Shown: positions 1 to 8,070 of the stretch, one piece after another
How positions within the stretch are numbered: the first letter of the stretch is position 1
Layout of the letters: each line of letters starts with the position of its first letter
Source of the DNA: Ornithinimicrobium cryptoxanthini
GTDB lineage: Bacteria > Actinomycetota > Actinomycetes > Actinomycetales > Dermatophilaceae
Assembly (NCBI RefSeq): GCF_023923205.1
Contig: NZ_CP099490.1
Location: 2,728,001-2,792,000, forward strand
Length of the DNA stretch: 64,000 nucleotides
Direction: 5' to 3'
Made by a program: the position numbers and the translations under genes
Notes under the pieces: generated by a model
Seen by the model: only the letters and a program-made list of their open reading frames with translations
Databases searched by the model: none
What the model was told of the DNA's origin: nothing

Positions 1-924
1 AGCGGAGTCGTCGCCGCCACCCTCTGCGGCCTTGTTGGCAGCCTCCAGGTCACCGTCACACAGCATCTGGGCGGTCAGACCCTCCGGAGGACGCTCAGCG
101 TCGGTGAAGCCAAATTCGCCGACGAGCTCGACGAAGCGATCCTCGTCGCCGACGATCTTGGCCAACTCCTCGTTGTAGGCCTCCAGCAGCTCGGTGTCCT
201 CCGGACGGAAGACGGTCGAGCCGCCGCTAATCTGAGCCAGGCCATCGACCTCGGCCACGAAGCCACCCGTGGTCTCGATGCCTGCGTCAGGGTTTTCCTC
301 GGCCATGATCGACAAGGTGATGTTCGTCAGCGCGAACGCGTCGGCACGGCCATTGGCGACAGCATCCATGCCGTCCTGCGCAGAGTTGACGGTCATCGTG
401 CCATCAATGCCGATCTCGCCGGCGAAGCCCTGCTCGATAGCACCCGACTGCACTGCCAGCGTGGCGTCGCTGCCCTCGAAGCTGCTGAAGTCCGTCAGAC
501 CCATGGGGTTGCCCTCCGGCACCATCAAGGTGCTGGTGTACATGATCGTCGGCTCGGCAAACGCAGCCTTCGCGCATCGGTCCGGCAGGATCGACATGCC
601 GGAGGAGACGGCGTCGTACTCGCCCTTGTTGAGACCGGGGATCTGAGCGTCCCACTCGACGAGCTGGCCCTCAACGTTGTCGATGCCGAGCTCCTTGAAA
701 ATCGCCTCGTCGATCGCCATGACCGCGCCCGTCAACTCACCCTCATCGTTCTCGTAGCTGTAGGGAATCTCACCGGCATAGGCGATCTTGATGGTGCCCG
801 ACTCTTGGGCGTTCTCCAGGGTGTTGCCGTCTCCGCCGTCGTCGCCACCACAGGCTGCGAGCGTGAGGGCGCCAATGGTCAGCGCTGCCGCGAGGGTCCC
901 CTTGCGGGTCCTGGAACTGGTCAT
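1..924 (-). CDS. ehuB: ABC transporter substrate-binding lipoprotein, EhuB-like (partial, 3' end outside window)
   Basis: Periplasmic-type (SBP family 3) binding protein. The first 308 codons are present and the frame is open to the window edge. The N-terminus has a basic MTSSRTRKG start, a short hydrophobic stretch and the lipobox LAAC at about residues 21-24, so it should be an extracytoplasmic lipoprotein. Blocks such as IPGLNKGEYDAVSSG and LPDRCAKAAFAEP match what I know of EhuB, the ectoine/hydroxyectoine binding protein. Substrate assignment is by similarity only. The ATG at 924 has an AAAGGA Shine-Dalgarno (SD) sequence. The permease and ATPase genes would lie outside the window, past position 1. 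A palindrome about 230 bp upstream may be its operator. Confidence 0.8.
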   Translation of the reverse strand, partial: MTSSRTRKGTLAAALTIGALTLAACGGDDGGDGNTLENAQESGTIKIAYAGEIPYSYENDEGELTGAVMAIDEAIFKELGIDNVEGQLVEWDAQIPGLNKGEYDAVSSGMSILPDRCAKAAFAEPTIMYTSTLMVPEGNPMGLTDFSSFEGSDATLAVQSGAIEQGFAGEIGIDGTMTVNSAQDGMDAVANGRADAFALTNITLSIMAEENPDAGIETTGGFVAEVDGLAQISGGSTVFRPEDTELLEAYNEELAKIVGDEDRFVELVGEFGFTDAERPPEGLTAQMLCDGDLEAANKAAEGGGDDSA

Positions 925-1148
925 ATCTTCGGTCCTTTCGATTGGACGAGGTGTATGTCGCTCGGGCGCCACGGGTGCACACGAAACGACGTCCCCTCTT
1001 CTGGGACTTTGGGAATCGCCCTCCAACGTAGGGAAGTGCCCAGCCGACCACAACCGGTCGAACGCCTCGCTCGCGCACCTGAGGGCGTGAAAAGCGCCCG
1101 GCCTAACCCGTCTGACCTGCGCAGATGTCGTCGCACACCGCGCTTTGT

Positions 1149-1172
1149 CGATTGTCAACAATTGGTCAATCG
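1149..1172. promoter_or_regulatory. Palindromic operator candidate upstream of ehuB-like gene
   Basis: The core ATTGTCAACAAT at 1151-1162 is a perfect inverted repeat with a 2-bp spacer. It is followed by TTGGTCAAT, so that CGATTG and CAATCG close a wider imperfect 24-bp palindrome. It lies in the 598-base... 313-bp gap between the transporter gene (start 924) and the membrane-protein gene ending at 1238. Its shape resembles sites of GntR/FadR-type regulators, but no regulator gene is adjacent, so the assignment is an inference. The rest of the 925-1237 gap shows no gene. Confidence 0.4.
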
Positions 1173-1237
1173 TTATCGGTCTGCAACCTGATCCGGGCAC
1201 TAGTCCACGACCACCTCGCCGAGAGGGGCCACCGGGA

Positions 1238-1639
1238 TCACACCGTGAGCAGGCCGATGCCGGCAGCGATGACGCCGAGAGTGAGGCTCAGCGCCCCCAG
1301 CCAGACGAGCGCGAAAAGTCCGTTGGGACGCTGCGGGTCGCGACCTGTCACGGACAGGAAGAAGCCCGCTGGCATCAGGATCGCGGCCACCAGGATCAGG
1401 TTGGTCAGGCTGCGCCAGATCCCCTCGACCTCGGCCAGGTCGACATAGAGCGTGGCGACCAGGCCGAGGATCACCAGCACGCCGGCGTGCGCGTGCCCGG
1501 CTCGAAAGAATGATTTCTGCAGGTCATTGGCCGGCACCTTCGCGGTGACCACCCGCAACAGGAAGGTGCCGCCGTAGGCGATCGCGACCACCGTCAGTAG
1601 GACAGTGCCGCCGGTCTGGGTGGCGGTTGAACTCAACAT
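1238..1639 (-). CDS. Small integral membrane protein, 133 aa
   Basis: Four hydrophobic segments are visible at about residues 13-30, 45-66, 75-95 and 105-128, so this is a small four-helix inner-membrane protein. I do not recognise a catalytic motif. The ATG at 1639 is chosen because it has an AGGAG SD seven bases upstream; an open frame continues further upstream but only antisense to the tetR gene. It is divergent from the TetR gene at 1721, and the 81-bp gap carries two related palindromes. It is therefore probably the regulated target of that repressor. Function unknown. Confidence 0.75.
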   Translation of the reverse strand: MLSSTATQTGGTVLLTVVAIAYGGTFLLRVVTAKVPANDLQKSFFRAGHAHAGVLVILGLVATLYVDLAEVEGIWRSLTNLILVAAILMPAGFFLSVTGRDPQRPNGLFALVWLGALSLTLGVIAAGIGLLTV

Positions 1640-1661
1640 GGCACTCTCCTCGCGTCGGAAT

Positions 1662-1676
1662 CTTTCCAGTGGAAAG
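1662..1676. promoter_or_regulatory. TetR-type operator, copy 1
   Basis: CTTTCCAGTGGAAAG is a perfect 15-bp palindrome centred on G1669. It shares the core TTnCCAGTGGnAA with the palindrome at 1698-1710; the centres are 35 bp apart. It lies just upstream of the membrane-protein start at 1639. The regulator is inferred to be the adjacent TetR protein. Confidence 0.75.
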
Positions 1677-1697
1677 ACTACCCAGATCCACGACAAA

Positions 1698-1710
1698 TTA
1701 CCAGTGGTAA
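1698..1710. promoter_or_regulatory. TetR-type operator, copy 2
   Basis: TTACCAGTGGTAA is a perfect 13-bp palindrome centred on G1704, ending only ten bases before the tetR ATG at 1721. A -10-like TAAATT (1708-1713) overlaps its right arm, so a bound repressor would cover the tetR promoter. This predicts autoregulation. Confidence 0.75.
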
Positions 1711-1720
1711 ATTCGTTGCT

Positions 1721-2293
1721 ATGCGTTATCACCACGGAGACCTCCGTCGGGCCATGCTCGACGCCGCGGCCGAGGCGATCGACCGAGACGGTGTCGACCG
1801 GCTCAGCATCCGCGGCCTGGCTCGGGCGACGGAGGTTAGCCACACCGCCTTCCGCCACCACTTCGGCGACCGGCAGGGACTGCTCACGGCCTTGGCGGCC
1901 CAGGGTTATGCCGGCATGTCGAGCACCCTGCGTGCGGTCGAGGTCGCCGGATCGGAAGGTTTCCTCGAGGTCGGGGTCGCCTATATCGAGTGGGCACTGG
2001 AGCACCCGGCGCACTTCCAGGTGATGTTCCGCCCCGATCTGGCTGACCACGACGACCCGACACTCCGCGAGGCACTGGACGACCTGGCCGGTGCGCTGAT
2101 GCTCGGCGCAGCGGACTTCGCCGGCCGGGAACAGCCCGGCGACCCGCGGACCAACCCGCTCGCACTGGCCGCCTGGAGCCTCACGCACGGCTTCGTGACC
2201 CTGGCCCTGGCCGGCAACCTGCCGACGGGAGACACGCGTGCGGAGCGTGTCGAGATGATCCGCTCGGTCCTGCGCCACCTCGCGGTCCCCTGA
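1721..2293 (+). CDS. TetR/AcrR family transcriptional regulator, 190 aa
   Basis: The N-terminal HTH includes RRAMLDAAAEAI, LSIRGLARATEVSHTAFRHHFGD and a following helix, typical of TetR DNA-binding domains; residues 75-185 form the ligand-binding half, of the WHG-like C-terminal type. No SD precedes ATG 1721, and a -10-like TAAATT ends eight bases before it, so the message is probably leaderless. It is divergent from the small membrane-protein gene and shares two operators with it. It most likely represses both genes. Ligand unknown. Confidence 0.88.
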   Translation: MRYHHGDLRRAMLDAAAEAIDRDGVDRLSIRGLARATEVSHTAFRHHFGDRQGLLTALAAQGYAGMSSTLRAVEVAGSEGFLEVGVAYIEWALEHPAHFQVMFRPDLADHDDPTLREALDDLAGALMLGAADFAGREQPGDPRTNPLALAAWSLTHGFVTLALAGNLPTGDTRAERVEMIRSVLRHLAVP

Positions 2294-2320
2294 TGGGCGC
2301 ACTCCCAGAGTCCCTGACCA

Positions 2321-2419
2321 CAACCTGCGGGAACATGTGCGCGTCGGCGACAACCTGCGAGAACATGTGCGCGGCGACCGGGCTCGATCCTCCTCCACGC
2401 GCACATCCGCTCGCAGGTT
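2321..2419. repeat. Long palindromic repeat, copy A
   Basis: It begins with two direct copies of a 23-nt unit (CAACCTGCGnGAACATGTGC plus GCG) at 2321-2343 and 2351-2373. The second copy pairs with an inverted arm at 2398-2419 (ends in CTCGCAGGTT), 19 of 22 positions complementary, around a loop containing CGACCGGG. A related palindrome lies at 3578-3645, so the two flank the DUF559 gene. Copy A lies between convergent genes and could also stop transcription. It looks like a REP/MITE-style interspersed element. Confidence 0.75.
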
Positions 2420-2493
2420 AGACCGGTCACGACCGTGCCGCACCGGCCATGTTCAGGACGGTCACCCTGATCGCCCAGGGTGCGCGGGGCAGC

Positions 2494-3491
2494 TCATGCG
2501 GCCGCTGCGGCGCGAAACCCACCGAGCACCTTGGCCAGCACCCGCTGCGGGTGGGCCAGGTCCTTCCAGGTGATCCGCACCACGGAGTAGCCGAGGGACC
2601 GCAGCGCATCCTCTCTGGCCTTCTCGGCCACGAGCACTTGGCGGTCGGTGTATTTCACGAGCCCGTCGAACTCCACGATCGTTCTCTCGGCCTCGAACAA
2701 GAAGTCCACCCTTCCGATGAACTGCCCTGCGTGGTCACGGACCACGGCCTGGAGCACCGGCCTGGGCAGCCCGAGGACATGCAGCAGCCACCGACACCTG
2801 GTCTCCCCCGGTGACTCGGAGCCAGGGTCGGCGTGCTCGACCACCGTGCGTGCGTTCGCAGCGCCGTTGCCCAGCCGTCGGGACCCCACCATCCCCTCAA
2901 GCTCCTCGCGGGTGACCACTCCGCATCGGAGTGCACAGTCGGCGCTGACCAGGCCCGACTCCACCCCGAAGGTGGCCGCGACCTGCAGCAGCGCGAGCGC
3001 CGGACGCACGGCACGCATCGGCGGCCCGACGTCCAGCTGCTGGGAGGCGCTGCCACGATCCTCCGTGCCAGGCGGGGCGGCCCCCGCTCGTCGGACCAGC
3101 TCAGGAGCGACCGGGGCATGACACTGGACGAAGCCGTCGGACTGGCCACGGCTTCGTCGGTGCGGACGACGTGGACGCGATCGTCCACTCCGTGCACCGG
3201 GATGCGCAGCAGCGCCAGGGCACTGTGGTGGCTGAGGGCCACTGGGCTGTCCGGAGCACCGGCCGGGCCAAGCATCAGGCCGCGTGCCCGGATGACGTGC
3301 TTTTCCCACGGTGCGGCCGCCCGCCACACGGCTGGGTCGACGATGACCCCGCGCCGCAGCCGCACGAGGTGGCCATCCTGCGCGAGGCGGCGCAGCTGGA
3401 ACCGTGAGACCCCGGCCGCGAGGATCTGAGCTGTGGAGGCGACGCCACCCTGGGCTCCCAGGATCGTGCGCACGGTGGGGTTCATGACCAC
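2494..3491 (-). pseudogene. AbiEi-like wHTH plus DUF559 (VSR-like endonuclease fold) protein, frameshifted
   Basis: The N-terminal half (from ATG 3491, MVMNPTVRTILGAQGG) looks like the winged-helix domain of AbiEi-type antitoxins. The C-terminal half (DFLFEAERTIVEFDG, then SLGYSVVRITWKDL) is a DUF559 domain of the VSR/restriction-endonuclease-like fold. The halves lie in different frames; the shift falls near 3130-3160, where the first frame turns into a serine-rich non-homologous run while the second begins its homologous stretch (SDGFVQCHAPVAPELV). One indel, real or from sequencing, would restore about 330 aa. Such genes are common and variable in actinobacteria. It sits between two copies of a palindromic repeat, with an ATCCACAG word just upstream. 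Confidence 0.7.
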
Positions 3492-3524
3492 ACTGTGCCG
3501 CGCGTCGGGGGTCGACGTCCGGAA

Positions 3525-3534
3525 CTATCCACAG
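3525..3534 (+). promoter_or_regulatory. DnaA-box-like word CTATCCACAG upstream of the DUF559 gene
   Basis: CTATCCACAG lies 34 bp before the DUF559 start (3491). It differs at one base from TTATCCACAG, the word found upstream of three other accessory genes (22347, 23281, 31076). Whether it binds DnaA is not known; only the shared position is seen here. Confidence 0.4.
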
Positions 3535-3577
3535 GCCTGGCAGCACCGAGTCAATGCCACGTCCCGGCTCGCCCGGC

Positions 3578-3645
3578 AACCTGCGCGACTATGTGCGCAC
3601 CGACCGGGATCGTTCTCGGTCACCGCGCACATGATCTCCCAGGTT
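3578..3645. repeat. Long palindromic repeat, copy B
   Basis: The left arm starts AACCTGCGCGACTATGTGCG (3578-3598); the right arm ends ATGATCTCCCAGGTT (3625-3645). They are complementary at 17 of 21 positions, with an inner GACCG/CGGTC pair and a CGACCGGG loop like copy A. The arms differ from copy A mostly at compensated or loop-proximal positions, as expected of a mobile or structured repeat. It lies between the DUF559 start and the clpP2 3' end. Confidence 0.75.
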
Positions 3646-3660
3646 GGGGAAAACGGTGGG

Positions 3661-3705
3661 CCGGACGGTCGCGGGCCGGACGGTCGCGGGCCGGACGGCG
3701 GCAGG
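3661..3705. repeat. 15-bp tandem repeat, three units
   Basis: CCGGACGGTCGCGGG occurs twice exactly (3661-3675, 3676-3690) and a third time with changes. It lies in the non-coding 336-bp stretch 3492-3827, which otherwise holds palindrome copy B and the clpP terminator. Confidence 0.7.
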
Positions 3706-3748
3706 CGGTGGGCCGCAGGCAGCGGGCAGGCCGACGCGCACGCGACAA

Positions 3749-3779
3749 AGCGGGCCGACCCCAGTGGGACCGACCCGCT
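3749..3779 (-). terminator. Terminator of the clpP1-clpP2 operon
   Basis: Read on the minus strand, the RNA forms a 14-bp stem (AGCGGGUCGGUCCC with GGGGUCGGCCCGCU, G-U pairs included), an ACU loop, then UUGU. It lies about 50 bp past the clpP2 stop. Confidence 0.7.
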
Positions 3780-3827
3780 CAGCGCATGTTGCTACTCAGA
3801 CCGGGCACACGTGCCCGGCACCTGAGA

Positions 3828-4484
3828 TCAGAGTGCGGTAGATGCCTTGCGGGAGTCCAGCACCTCATCGATCAGGCCGTACTCCTTGGCCTCAGCCGCG
3901 GTCAGGATCTTGTCGCGCTCGATGTCCTTGCGGACCTGCTCGTTGGTCTTGCCCGAGTGCTTGGCCCAGGTCTCCTCGAGCCAGGTGCGCATGCGCAGCA
4001 CCTCGTTGGCCTGGATCTCGATGTCCGAGGCCTGGCCGTAGTCACCACCGGCCAGTGCCGGCTGGTGGATGAGGACGCGGGCGTTGGGCAGCGCGAACCG
4101 CTTGCCCGGGGCACCCGCCGCGAGCAGCACGGCCGCCGCGGAGGCTGCCTGGCCGATCACGAAGGTCTGCACATCGGGCTTGATGTATTGCATGGTGTCG
4201 TAGATCGCGGTCAGCGCCGTGAACGAGCCGCCCGGAGAGTTGATGTACATCAGGATGTCCCGGTCAGGGTCCTGGCTCTCCAGCACGATCAGCTGGGCGA
4301 TGATGTCGCCCGCCGAGGCGTCGTCCACCTGGATGCCCAGGAAGATGATGCGGTCCTCGAACAGCTTGGTGTAGGGGTCCTGGCGCTTGGTGCCGTAGGA
4401 GGTGCGCTCCTCGAACTGCGGCAGGATGTAGCGGCTGGACGGTCCTGCCAGGGCCGACCCTCCGGCATACGGCATCTGAGTCAT
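3828..4484 (-). CDS. clpP2: ATP-dependent Clp protease proteolytic subunit ClpP2
   Basis: Second of two ClpP subunits that in actinobacteria form a mixed ClpP1P2 tetradecamer with ClpX/ClpC. It has 218 aa and the catalytic triad Ser115 (GQAASAAA), His140 (VLIHQPA) and Asp191 (ERDKIL), plus the INSPGGS oxyanion segment. The start ATG 4484 gives MTQMPYAGG. It is 32 bp downstream of clpP1 in the same operon. The usual next gene, clpX, is not here; instead there is a terminator and the DUF559 region. Cytoplasmic. Confidence 0.95.
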   Translation of the reverse strand: MTQMPYAGGSALAGPSSRYILPQFEERTSYGTKRQDPYTKLFEDRIIFLGIQVDDASAGDIIAQLIVLESQDPDRDILMYINSPGGSFTALTAIYDTMQYIKPDVQTFVIGQAASAAAVLLAAGAPGKRFALPNARVLIHQPALAGGDYGQASDIEIQANEVLRMRTWLEETWAKHSGKTNEQVRKDIERDKILTAAEAKEYGLIDEVLDSRKASTAL

Positions 4485-4516
4485 GATTGCTCTCTCTCGT
4501 CTCTGGTCGGTCCGGC

Positions 4517-5134
4517 TCAGGCCTTGGCGCCGGCGTCGTCGGAGCGCTCGTAGACGTGGTCCACGAAGCCGTACTCCTTGGCGGCCTGGGCGGTGAACCA
4601 CCGGTCGCGGTCGGAGTCCGCCTCGATCTGCTCCACGGTCTGCCCGGTGTGCTCGGCGATCAGCGCAGCCATCTCGCGCTTGGTGTGCAGCATCTGCTCC
4701 GCCTGGATCTTGATGTCGCTGGCCGTGCCGCCGATGCCGCCGGAGGGCTGGTGCATCATCACCTTGGCGTGCGGGGTGGCATAACGCTTGCCGGGAGCAC
4801 CCGCCGAGAGCAGGAACTGTCCCATCGAGGCCGCCAGGCCCATCGCCACGGTGGCCACGTCGTTGGGCACCCACTGCATGGTGTCGTAGATCGCCATGCC
4901 GGCGCTGACCGAGCCGCCCGGGGAGTTGATGTAGAGCCAGATGTCCTTCTCGGCATCCTCTGCCGCCAGCAGCAGCAGCTGGGCGCAGATCGCGTTGGCG
5001 TTGTCGTCGCGCACATCCGAGCCGAGGAAGATGATCCGTTCCTTGAGGAGGCGGTTGTAGATCTGGTCGTCCAGTCCGGCCACCGGTCGTTCGCTGGCCG
5101 CGACGATCTCGCTGTTGCTCACCATCTGCTCCAT
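4517..5134 (-). CDS. clpP1: ATP-dependent Clp protease proteolytic subunit ClpP1
   Basis: ClpP family serine peptidase of 205 aa from ATG 5134. An alternative ATG at 5125 would give 202 aa and has GGAG just upstream. Triad: Ser103 (GLAASMGQ), His128 (MMHQPSG), Asp177 (SDRDRWF). It is the first gene of the clpP1-clpP2 operon, downstream of tig. A ClgR-like box and a TAGGGT -10 lie in the 178-bp leader, so its transcription is probably independent of tig. Confidence 0.95.
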   Translation of the reverse strand: MEQMVSNSEIVAASERPVAGLDDQIYNRLLKERIIFLGSDVRDDNANAICAQLLLLAAEDAEKDIWLYINSPGGSVSAGMAIYDTMQWVPNDVATVAMGLAASMGQFLLSAGAPGKRYATPHAKVMMHQPSGGIGGTASDIKIQAEQMLHTKREMAALIAEHTGQTVEQIEADSDRDRWFTAQAAKEYGFVDHVYERSDDAGAKA

Positions 5135-5178
5135 CTCATCGCTGGGGGTCGCGGCCCTGGCCGCTACCTTCGTCAGTG

Positions 5179-5184
5179 ACCCTA
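5179..5184 (-). promoter_or_regulatory. -10 element of the clpP1 promoter
   Basis: TAGGGT on the minus strand, about 45 bp upstream of ATG 5134 and about 40 bp downstream of the ClgR-like box. This spacing suits an activator bound upstream of RNA polymerase. Confidence 0.45.
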
Positions 5185-5223
5185 ACGCCCGGATCCGACG
5201 TGGCACTCCCCCTGGTCGCCCGT

Positions 5224-5241
5224 GTTCGCCCTGAGCGCAGA
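5224..5241 (-). promoter_or_regulatory. ClgR-type operator upstream of clpP1P2
   Basis: On the minus strand TCTGCGCTCAGGGCGAAC matches the actinobacterial ClgR consensus as I recall it (WNNWCGCYNANRGCGWWS) at all but one defined position. ClgR activates clpP1P2 in Corynebacterium, Streptomyces and Mycobacterium. The site is about 90 bp upstream of clpP1, where an activator is expected. Confidence 0.65.
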
Positions 5242-5257
5242 ACCTGGCGGACGCGAA

Positions 5258-5292
5258 CGCGCGGGCCACCGGAAGATCCGGCAGCCCGCGCG
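5258..5292 (-). terminator. Strong hairpin between tig and clpP1
   Basis: Nine-bp arms CGCGCGGGC/GCCCGCGCG enclose a second CCGGA/TCCGG stem. It begins 20 bp after the tig stop. There is no U-run, as is common in high-GC actinobacteria. It probably separates tig from clpP1P2 transcription. Confidence 0.6.
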
Positions 5293-5312
5293 CTGGGTGT
5301 CGCTGGGGTAGC

Positions 5313-6770
5313 TCAGGCCTTGGTGGGGGCCTCGTCAGCGGCCTCGTCGGCCTCCACGTCAACGCTGTCGACCGAGTCCACGCTGTCGACGGAGTCCACA
5401 CTGTCAACCGAATCCACACTGTCGACCGAGTCAACGGAGTCCACGCTGTCGATTGAGTCCACGCTGTCCGCAGAGGAGGAGTCGTCCTCGTCCTCGTCGC
5501 CCTGGCCCGTCTCGATCTCGTTGAGGTCGATGACGTTGCCCTCGGTGTCCTTGACAGTGACGCTCTCGAGCACTGCGGCGAGCGCCTTCCGGCGACCGAC
5601 CTCGGCCACCATGCCGGGGACCCGGTTCTGGTTGTCCAGCTGCTGGGCGAACTCGTTGGGGTTCATGCCCATCTGCTGCGCGGACATGATGAGGTATTCG
5701 ACCAGCTCGTTCTGACCGACCTCGATCTCGTCGCGCTCGACGAGGGCGTCCAGCAGCAGCTGGGTGCGCACGGCCTTGGTCGTGCTCTCGGTGACCTCGG
5801 CGCGGTGCACGTCGTCCTCCAGGCGACCCTCGTTCTCCAGGTGGCTGTGCACCTCGGCCTCGACGATCGAGTCGGGCACAGGGATCTCGACCTGCTCGAG
5901 CATCTGGTCCAGCACCTTGTCGCGGGCCTGGACGCCCTGCTCGAACTTCGCGCCCTGCTCGGACTGCGTGCGCAGGTCCTCCATGAGCTCGTCCATGGTG
6001 TCGAACTCAGAGGCGAGCTGGGCGAAGTCGTCGTCGACCTCGGGCAGCTGACGCTCCTTGACCGACTGCAGCACGAGGGTGACCTCGGCGTCCTGCCCGG
6101 CCTTGTCGCCACCGGCGAGCGGGGCGGTGAAGGTGACGGTCTCACCAGCGGTGTGGCCGATCAGGGCCTCGTCCATGCCCGGCAGCATCGTGCCGGAGCC
6201 GATCTCATAGGAGATGCCCTCGGCGGTGTCGATCTCCTCGCCGTCGATCGTGGCGCTGATGTCGACGGAGCTGAAGTCACCATCCTGCGCGGCGCGCTCC
6301 ACCCCGACCAGCGTGCCGAAGCGGGCGCGCAGGTTGTCCAGGCGGGTCTGCACGTCGGCCTCGTCGACCGCGACCGGGTCGACCTCGACGGTGATGGTGC
6401 TGAAGTCCGGCAGGTCGAACTCGGGGACGACGTCCACCTCGGCCTCGAACTTCAGCTCCTTGCCGTCCTCCATGGGCAGCTCGGTCATGTTGACCTCGGG
6501 CTGGCCCAGCGGCTTGACGTTGTGCTCGGCCAGCGCCTGGGCGTAGTACTCACCCATGGCGTCGTTGACGGCCTCCTGCACGACGGCGCCGCGTCCGAAG
6601 CGCTGGTCAATGATGCGGTTCGGCACCTTGCCGCGACGGAAGCCCGGGATGTTGACCTGCTGGGCGATCGTCTTGTAGGCCGCATCCATCCGGGGCTGCA
6701 GCTCTGCGGAGGTGACCTCCACGCTCAGCTTCACCCGGGTCGGGCTCAGGGTCTCGACAGCACTCTTCAC
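5313..6770 (-). CDS. tig: Trigger factor (ribosome-associated chaperone / prolyl isomerase)
   Basis: 485 aa from GTG 6770, which has GGAG nine bases upstream. The ribosome-binding signature GFRRGKVP is at about residue 44, followed by the FKBP-like PPIase domain (about 150-245) and the helical C-terminal domain to about 430. The tail is odd: residues 435-470 are twelve consecutive Asp-Ser-Val/Ile tripeptides, followed by an acidic end rich in E, A and D. Actinobacterial trigger factors often have acidic tails, but this regular repeat is unusual. It is followed by clpP1-clpP2, the conserved proteostasis order. Confidence 0.95.
   Translation of the reverse strand: MKSAVETLSPTRVKLSVEVTSAELQPRMDAAYKTIAQQVNIPGFRRGKVPNRIIDQRFGRGAVVQEAVNDAMGEYYAQALAEHNVKPLGQPEVNMTELPMEDGKELKFEAEVDVVPEFDLPDFSTITVEVDPVAVDEADVQTRLDNLRARFGTLVGVERAAQDGDFSSVDISATIDGEEIDTAEGISYEIGSGTMLPGMDEALIGHTAGETVTFTAPLAGGDKAGQDAEVTLVLQSVKERQLPEVDDDFAQLASEFDTMDELMEDLRTQSEQGAKFEQGVQARDKVLDQMLEQVEIPVPDSIVEAEVHSHLENEGRLEDDVHRAEVTESTTKAVRTQLLLDALVERDEIEVGQNELVEYLIMSAQQMGMNPNEFAQQLDNQNRVPGMVAEVGRRKALAAVLESVTVKDTEGNVIDLNEIETGQGDEDEDDSSSADSVDSIDSVDSVDSVDSVDSVDSVDSVDSVDSVDSVDVEADEAADEAPTKA
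5361..5468 (-). repeat. Tripeptide repeat (DSV)12 inside tig
   Basis: Twelve in-frame 9-bp units coding Asp-Ser-Val (one Ile). Codons vary (AGC/AGT/TCC/TCG/TCA and GTG/GTT/GTC), so selection appears to act on the protein rather than the array being a fresh DNA slippage product. Confidence 0.9.
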
Positions 6771-6937
6771 TCTGCGGCACTCCAGAATCTTCGTTGGTGG
6801 TTCGGGGGGATCGGTGGTTCGGGATCGGGCGGGTGCGGGACCGGACCGCACCGGCACACCGGTCACCCGGCATACGCACACGATCGACACCGGCACAACG
6901 GCAGCCGGACACCCACAGACTGACCCATGGTAATGGG

Positions 6938-7011
6938 TCGGGGTAGCCGGATTCGAACCGGCGGCCTTCCGCTCCCAAAGCGGACGCGCTACCAAGCTGC
7001 GCCATACCCCG
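6938..7011 (-). tRNA. tRNA-Pro (TGG)
   Basis: 74-nt cloverleaf. Acceptor CGGGGTA pairs with TACCCCG, the anticodon loop is CTTTGGGAG, and the T-loop is GGTTCGAATCC. The discriminator is A and CCA is not encoded. Confidence 0.95.
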
Positions 7012-7101
7012 CGCTCACCCACACCTGAGGTCGTGTCGACCTCTGCACGGGTGGGCAGTACAGTAGTCCCTCGCTGGCCTCGTTCCACACACGGCCGGCA
7101 C

Positions 7102-7172
7102 GCGGGTGTAGCTCAATGGTAGAGCCCCAGTCTTCCAAACTGGCTACGCGAGTTCGATTCTCGTCACCCGCT
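7102..7172 (+). tRNA. tRNA-Gly (TCC)
   Basis: 71-nt cloverleaf with acceptor GCGGGTG/CACCCGC, anticodon loop CTTCCAA, T-loop AGTTCGATTCT and discriminator T. An encoded CCA follows at 7173-7175. Confidence 0.95.
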
Positions 7173-7184
7173 CCACGCAAGGAC

Positions 7185-8003
7185 TCAGCTCCACCTCACC
7201 CTCACTCGGTCGCGCCACATCGGCAGGAACCCGGCTGGATCGGTGACCACGTCGTCGGTCGTGCGGTTCCACAACGTCAGGTAGAGCGCCACGGGCGAAC
7301 CCTCCAAGCGTGCCTCGGCGACCGGGCCCTGAGTCCGGGCTGGGACAGACGCCCCCACGGTCGCGGCGGTCTCTGCTGTGGCGAGCTCCTTGCGTGAGGT
7401 GGTCGCGGCGCCGCCCTGGATCAGAACGGTCCACGCCCGGTGCGACCCTGTGGGCTGGATGGCTACCCGCACCGGGTCGACGCCCTCGAAGCGTGAGGTC
7501 CCGCGTGGGATGAACCCGGTGAGCACCTCGTCGATGCCGTCCAGCGCGACGGCATCGGTGATCGTCGTGTCCTCGGGCGTCGGGAACCGACCGAGTCTCG
7601 CTGCGAGCGCGTCCACCGCGTGGATCGTCGTCTCGTGGCACTGCCGCCTGGCCCAGAAGAGCCGGGCCGCAGGGGCATCCTTGAGGAAGGTCATGGCCGC
7701 CACGTCGTCCGGGACCGACCGGATCGTGGCGATGAGTTCCTCGGCGCCCTCCTGCAACCACGCGACCGGGTCGGCCACCCGCCGGCCCTCAGCATTCCAG
7801 TCGGGTGGGTGCGACTCCTCGCCCCTGAGGTTGGCCGCTGCCCAGCGGTGCACCATCCCCTGGTGTGCCAGCAGCGTGCGCGTGGTCCAGCGCGGGCAGG
7901 TCGGGACCGCAGCGTCGAGACCGGCAGCCGCGACATGGTCGGCACACACGGCGACGGCGGCGCGCAGCCCAGTTATCTGTTCCTCCACGGACCGGTGCTC
8001 CAT
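7185..8003 (-). CDS. Maleylpyruvate isomerase-family, mycothiol-dependent-type enzyme (MDMPI/DinB-like)
   Basis: 272 aa. The N-terminal DinB-like four-helix domain has metal-binding candidates: His in LLAHQGMVHRW, and a Glu/His pair in CHETTIHAVDA. The C-terminal half looks like the MDMPI C-terminal domain. Family members use mycothiol, the actinobacterial thiol, but individual reactions are mostly unknown. ATG 8003 is preferred over an upstream in-frame start because a -10-like CAGACT ends six bases before it (leaderless). It is divergent from the EamA gene. Confidence 0.8.
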   Translation of the reverse strand: MEHRSVEEQITGLRAAVAVCADHVAAAGLDAAVPTCPRWTTRTLLAHQGMVHRWAAANLRGEESHPPDWNAEGRRVADPVAWLQEGAEELIATIRSVPDDVAAMTFLKDAPAARLFWARRQCHETTIHAVDALAARLGRFPTPEDTTITDAVALDGIDEVLTGFIPRGTSRFEGVDPVRVAIQPTGSHRAWTVLIQGGAATTSRKELATAETAATVGASVPARTQGPVAEARLEGSPVALYLTLWNRTTDDVVTDPAGFLPMWRDRVRVRWS

Positions 8004-8070
8004 CGTCCGAGTCTGGCACCGACCACTGACACCTGTCTCAGACCGGTATGGCACCGGTTAGCGTTCCCGA

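Noticed and set aside
3661..3705. CRISPR-like array
   Set aside because: Only three 15-bp contiguous units without spacers.
5805..6923. Long frame antisense to tig
   Set aside because: Shadow of tig; Leu/Val/Asp/His-rich with no start signals and no domain.
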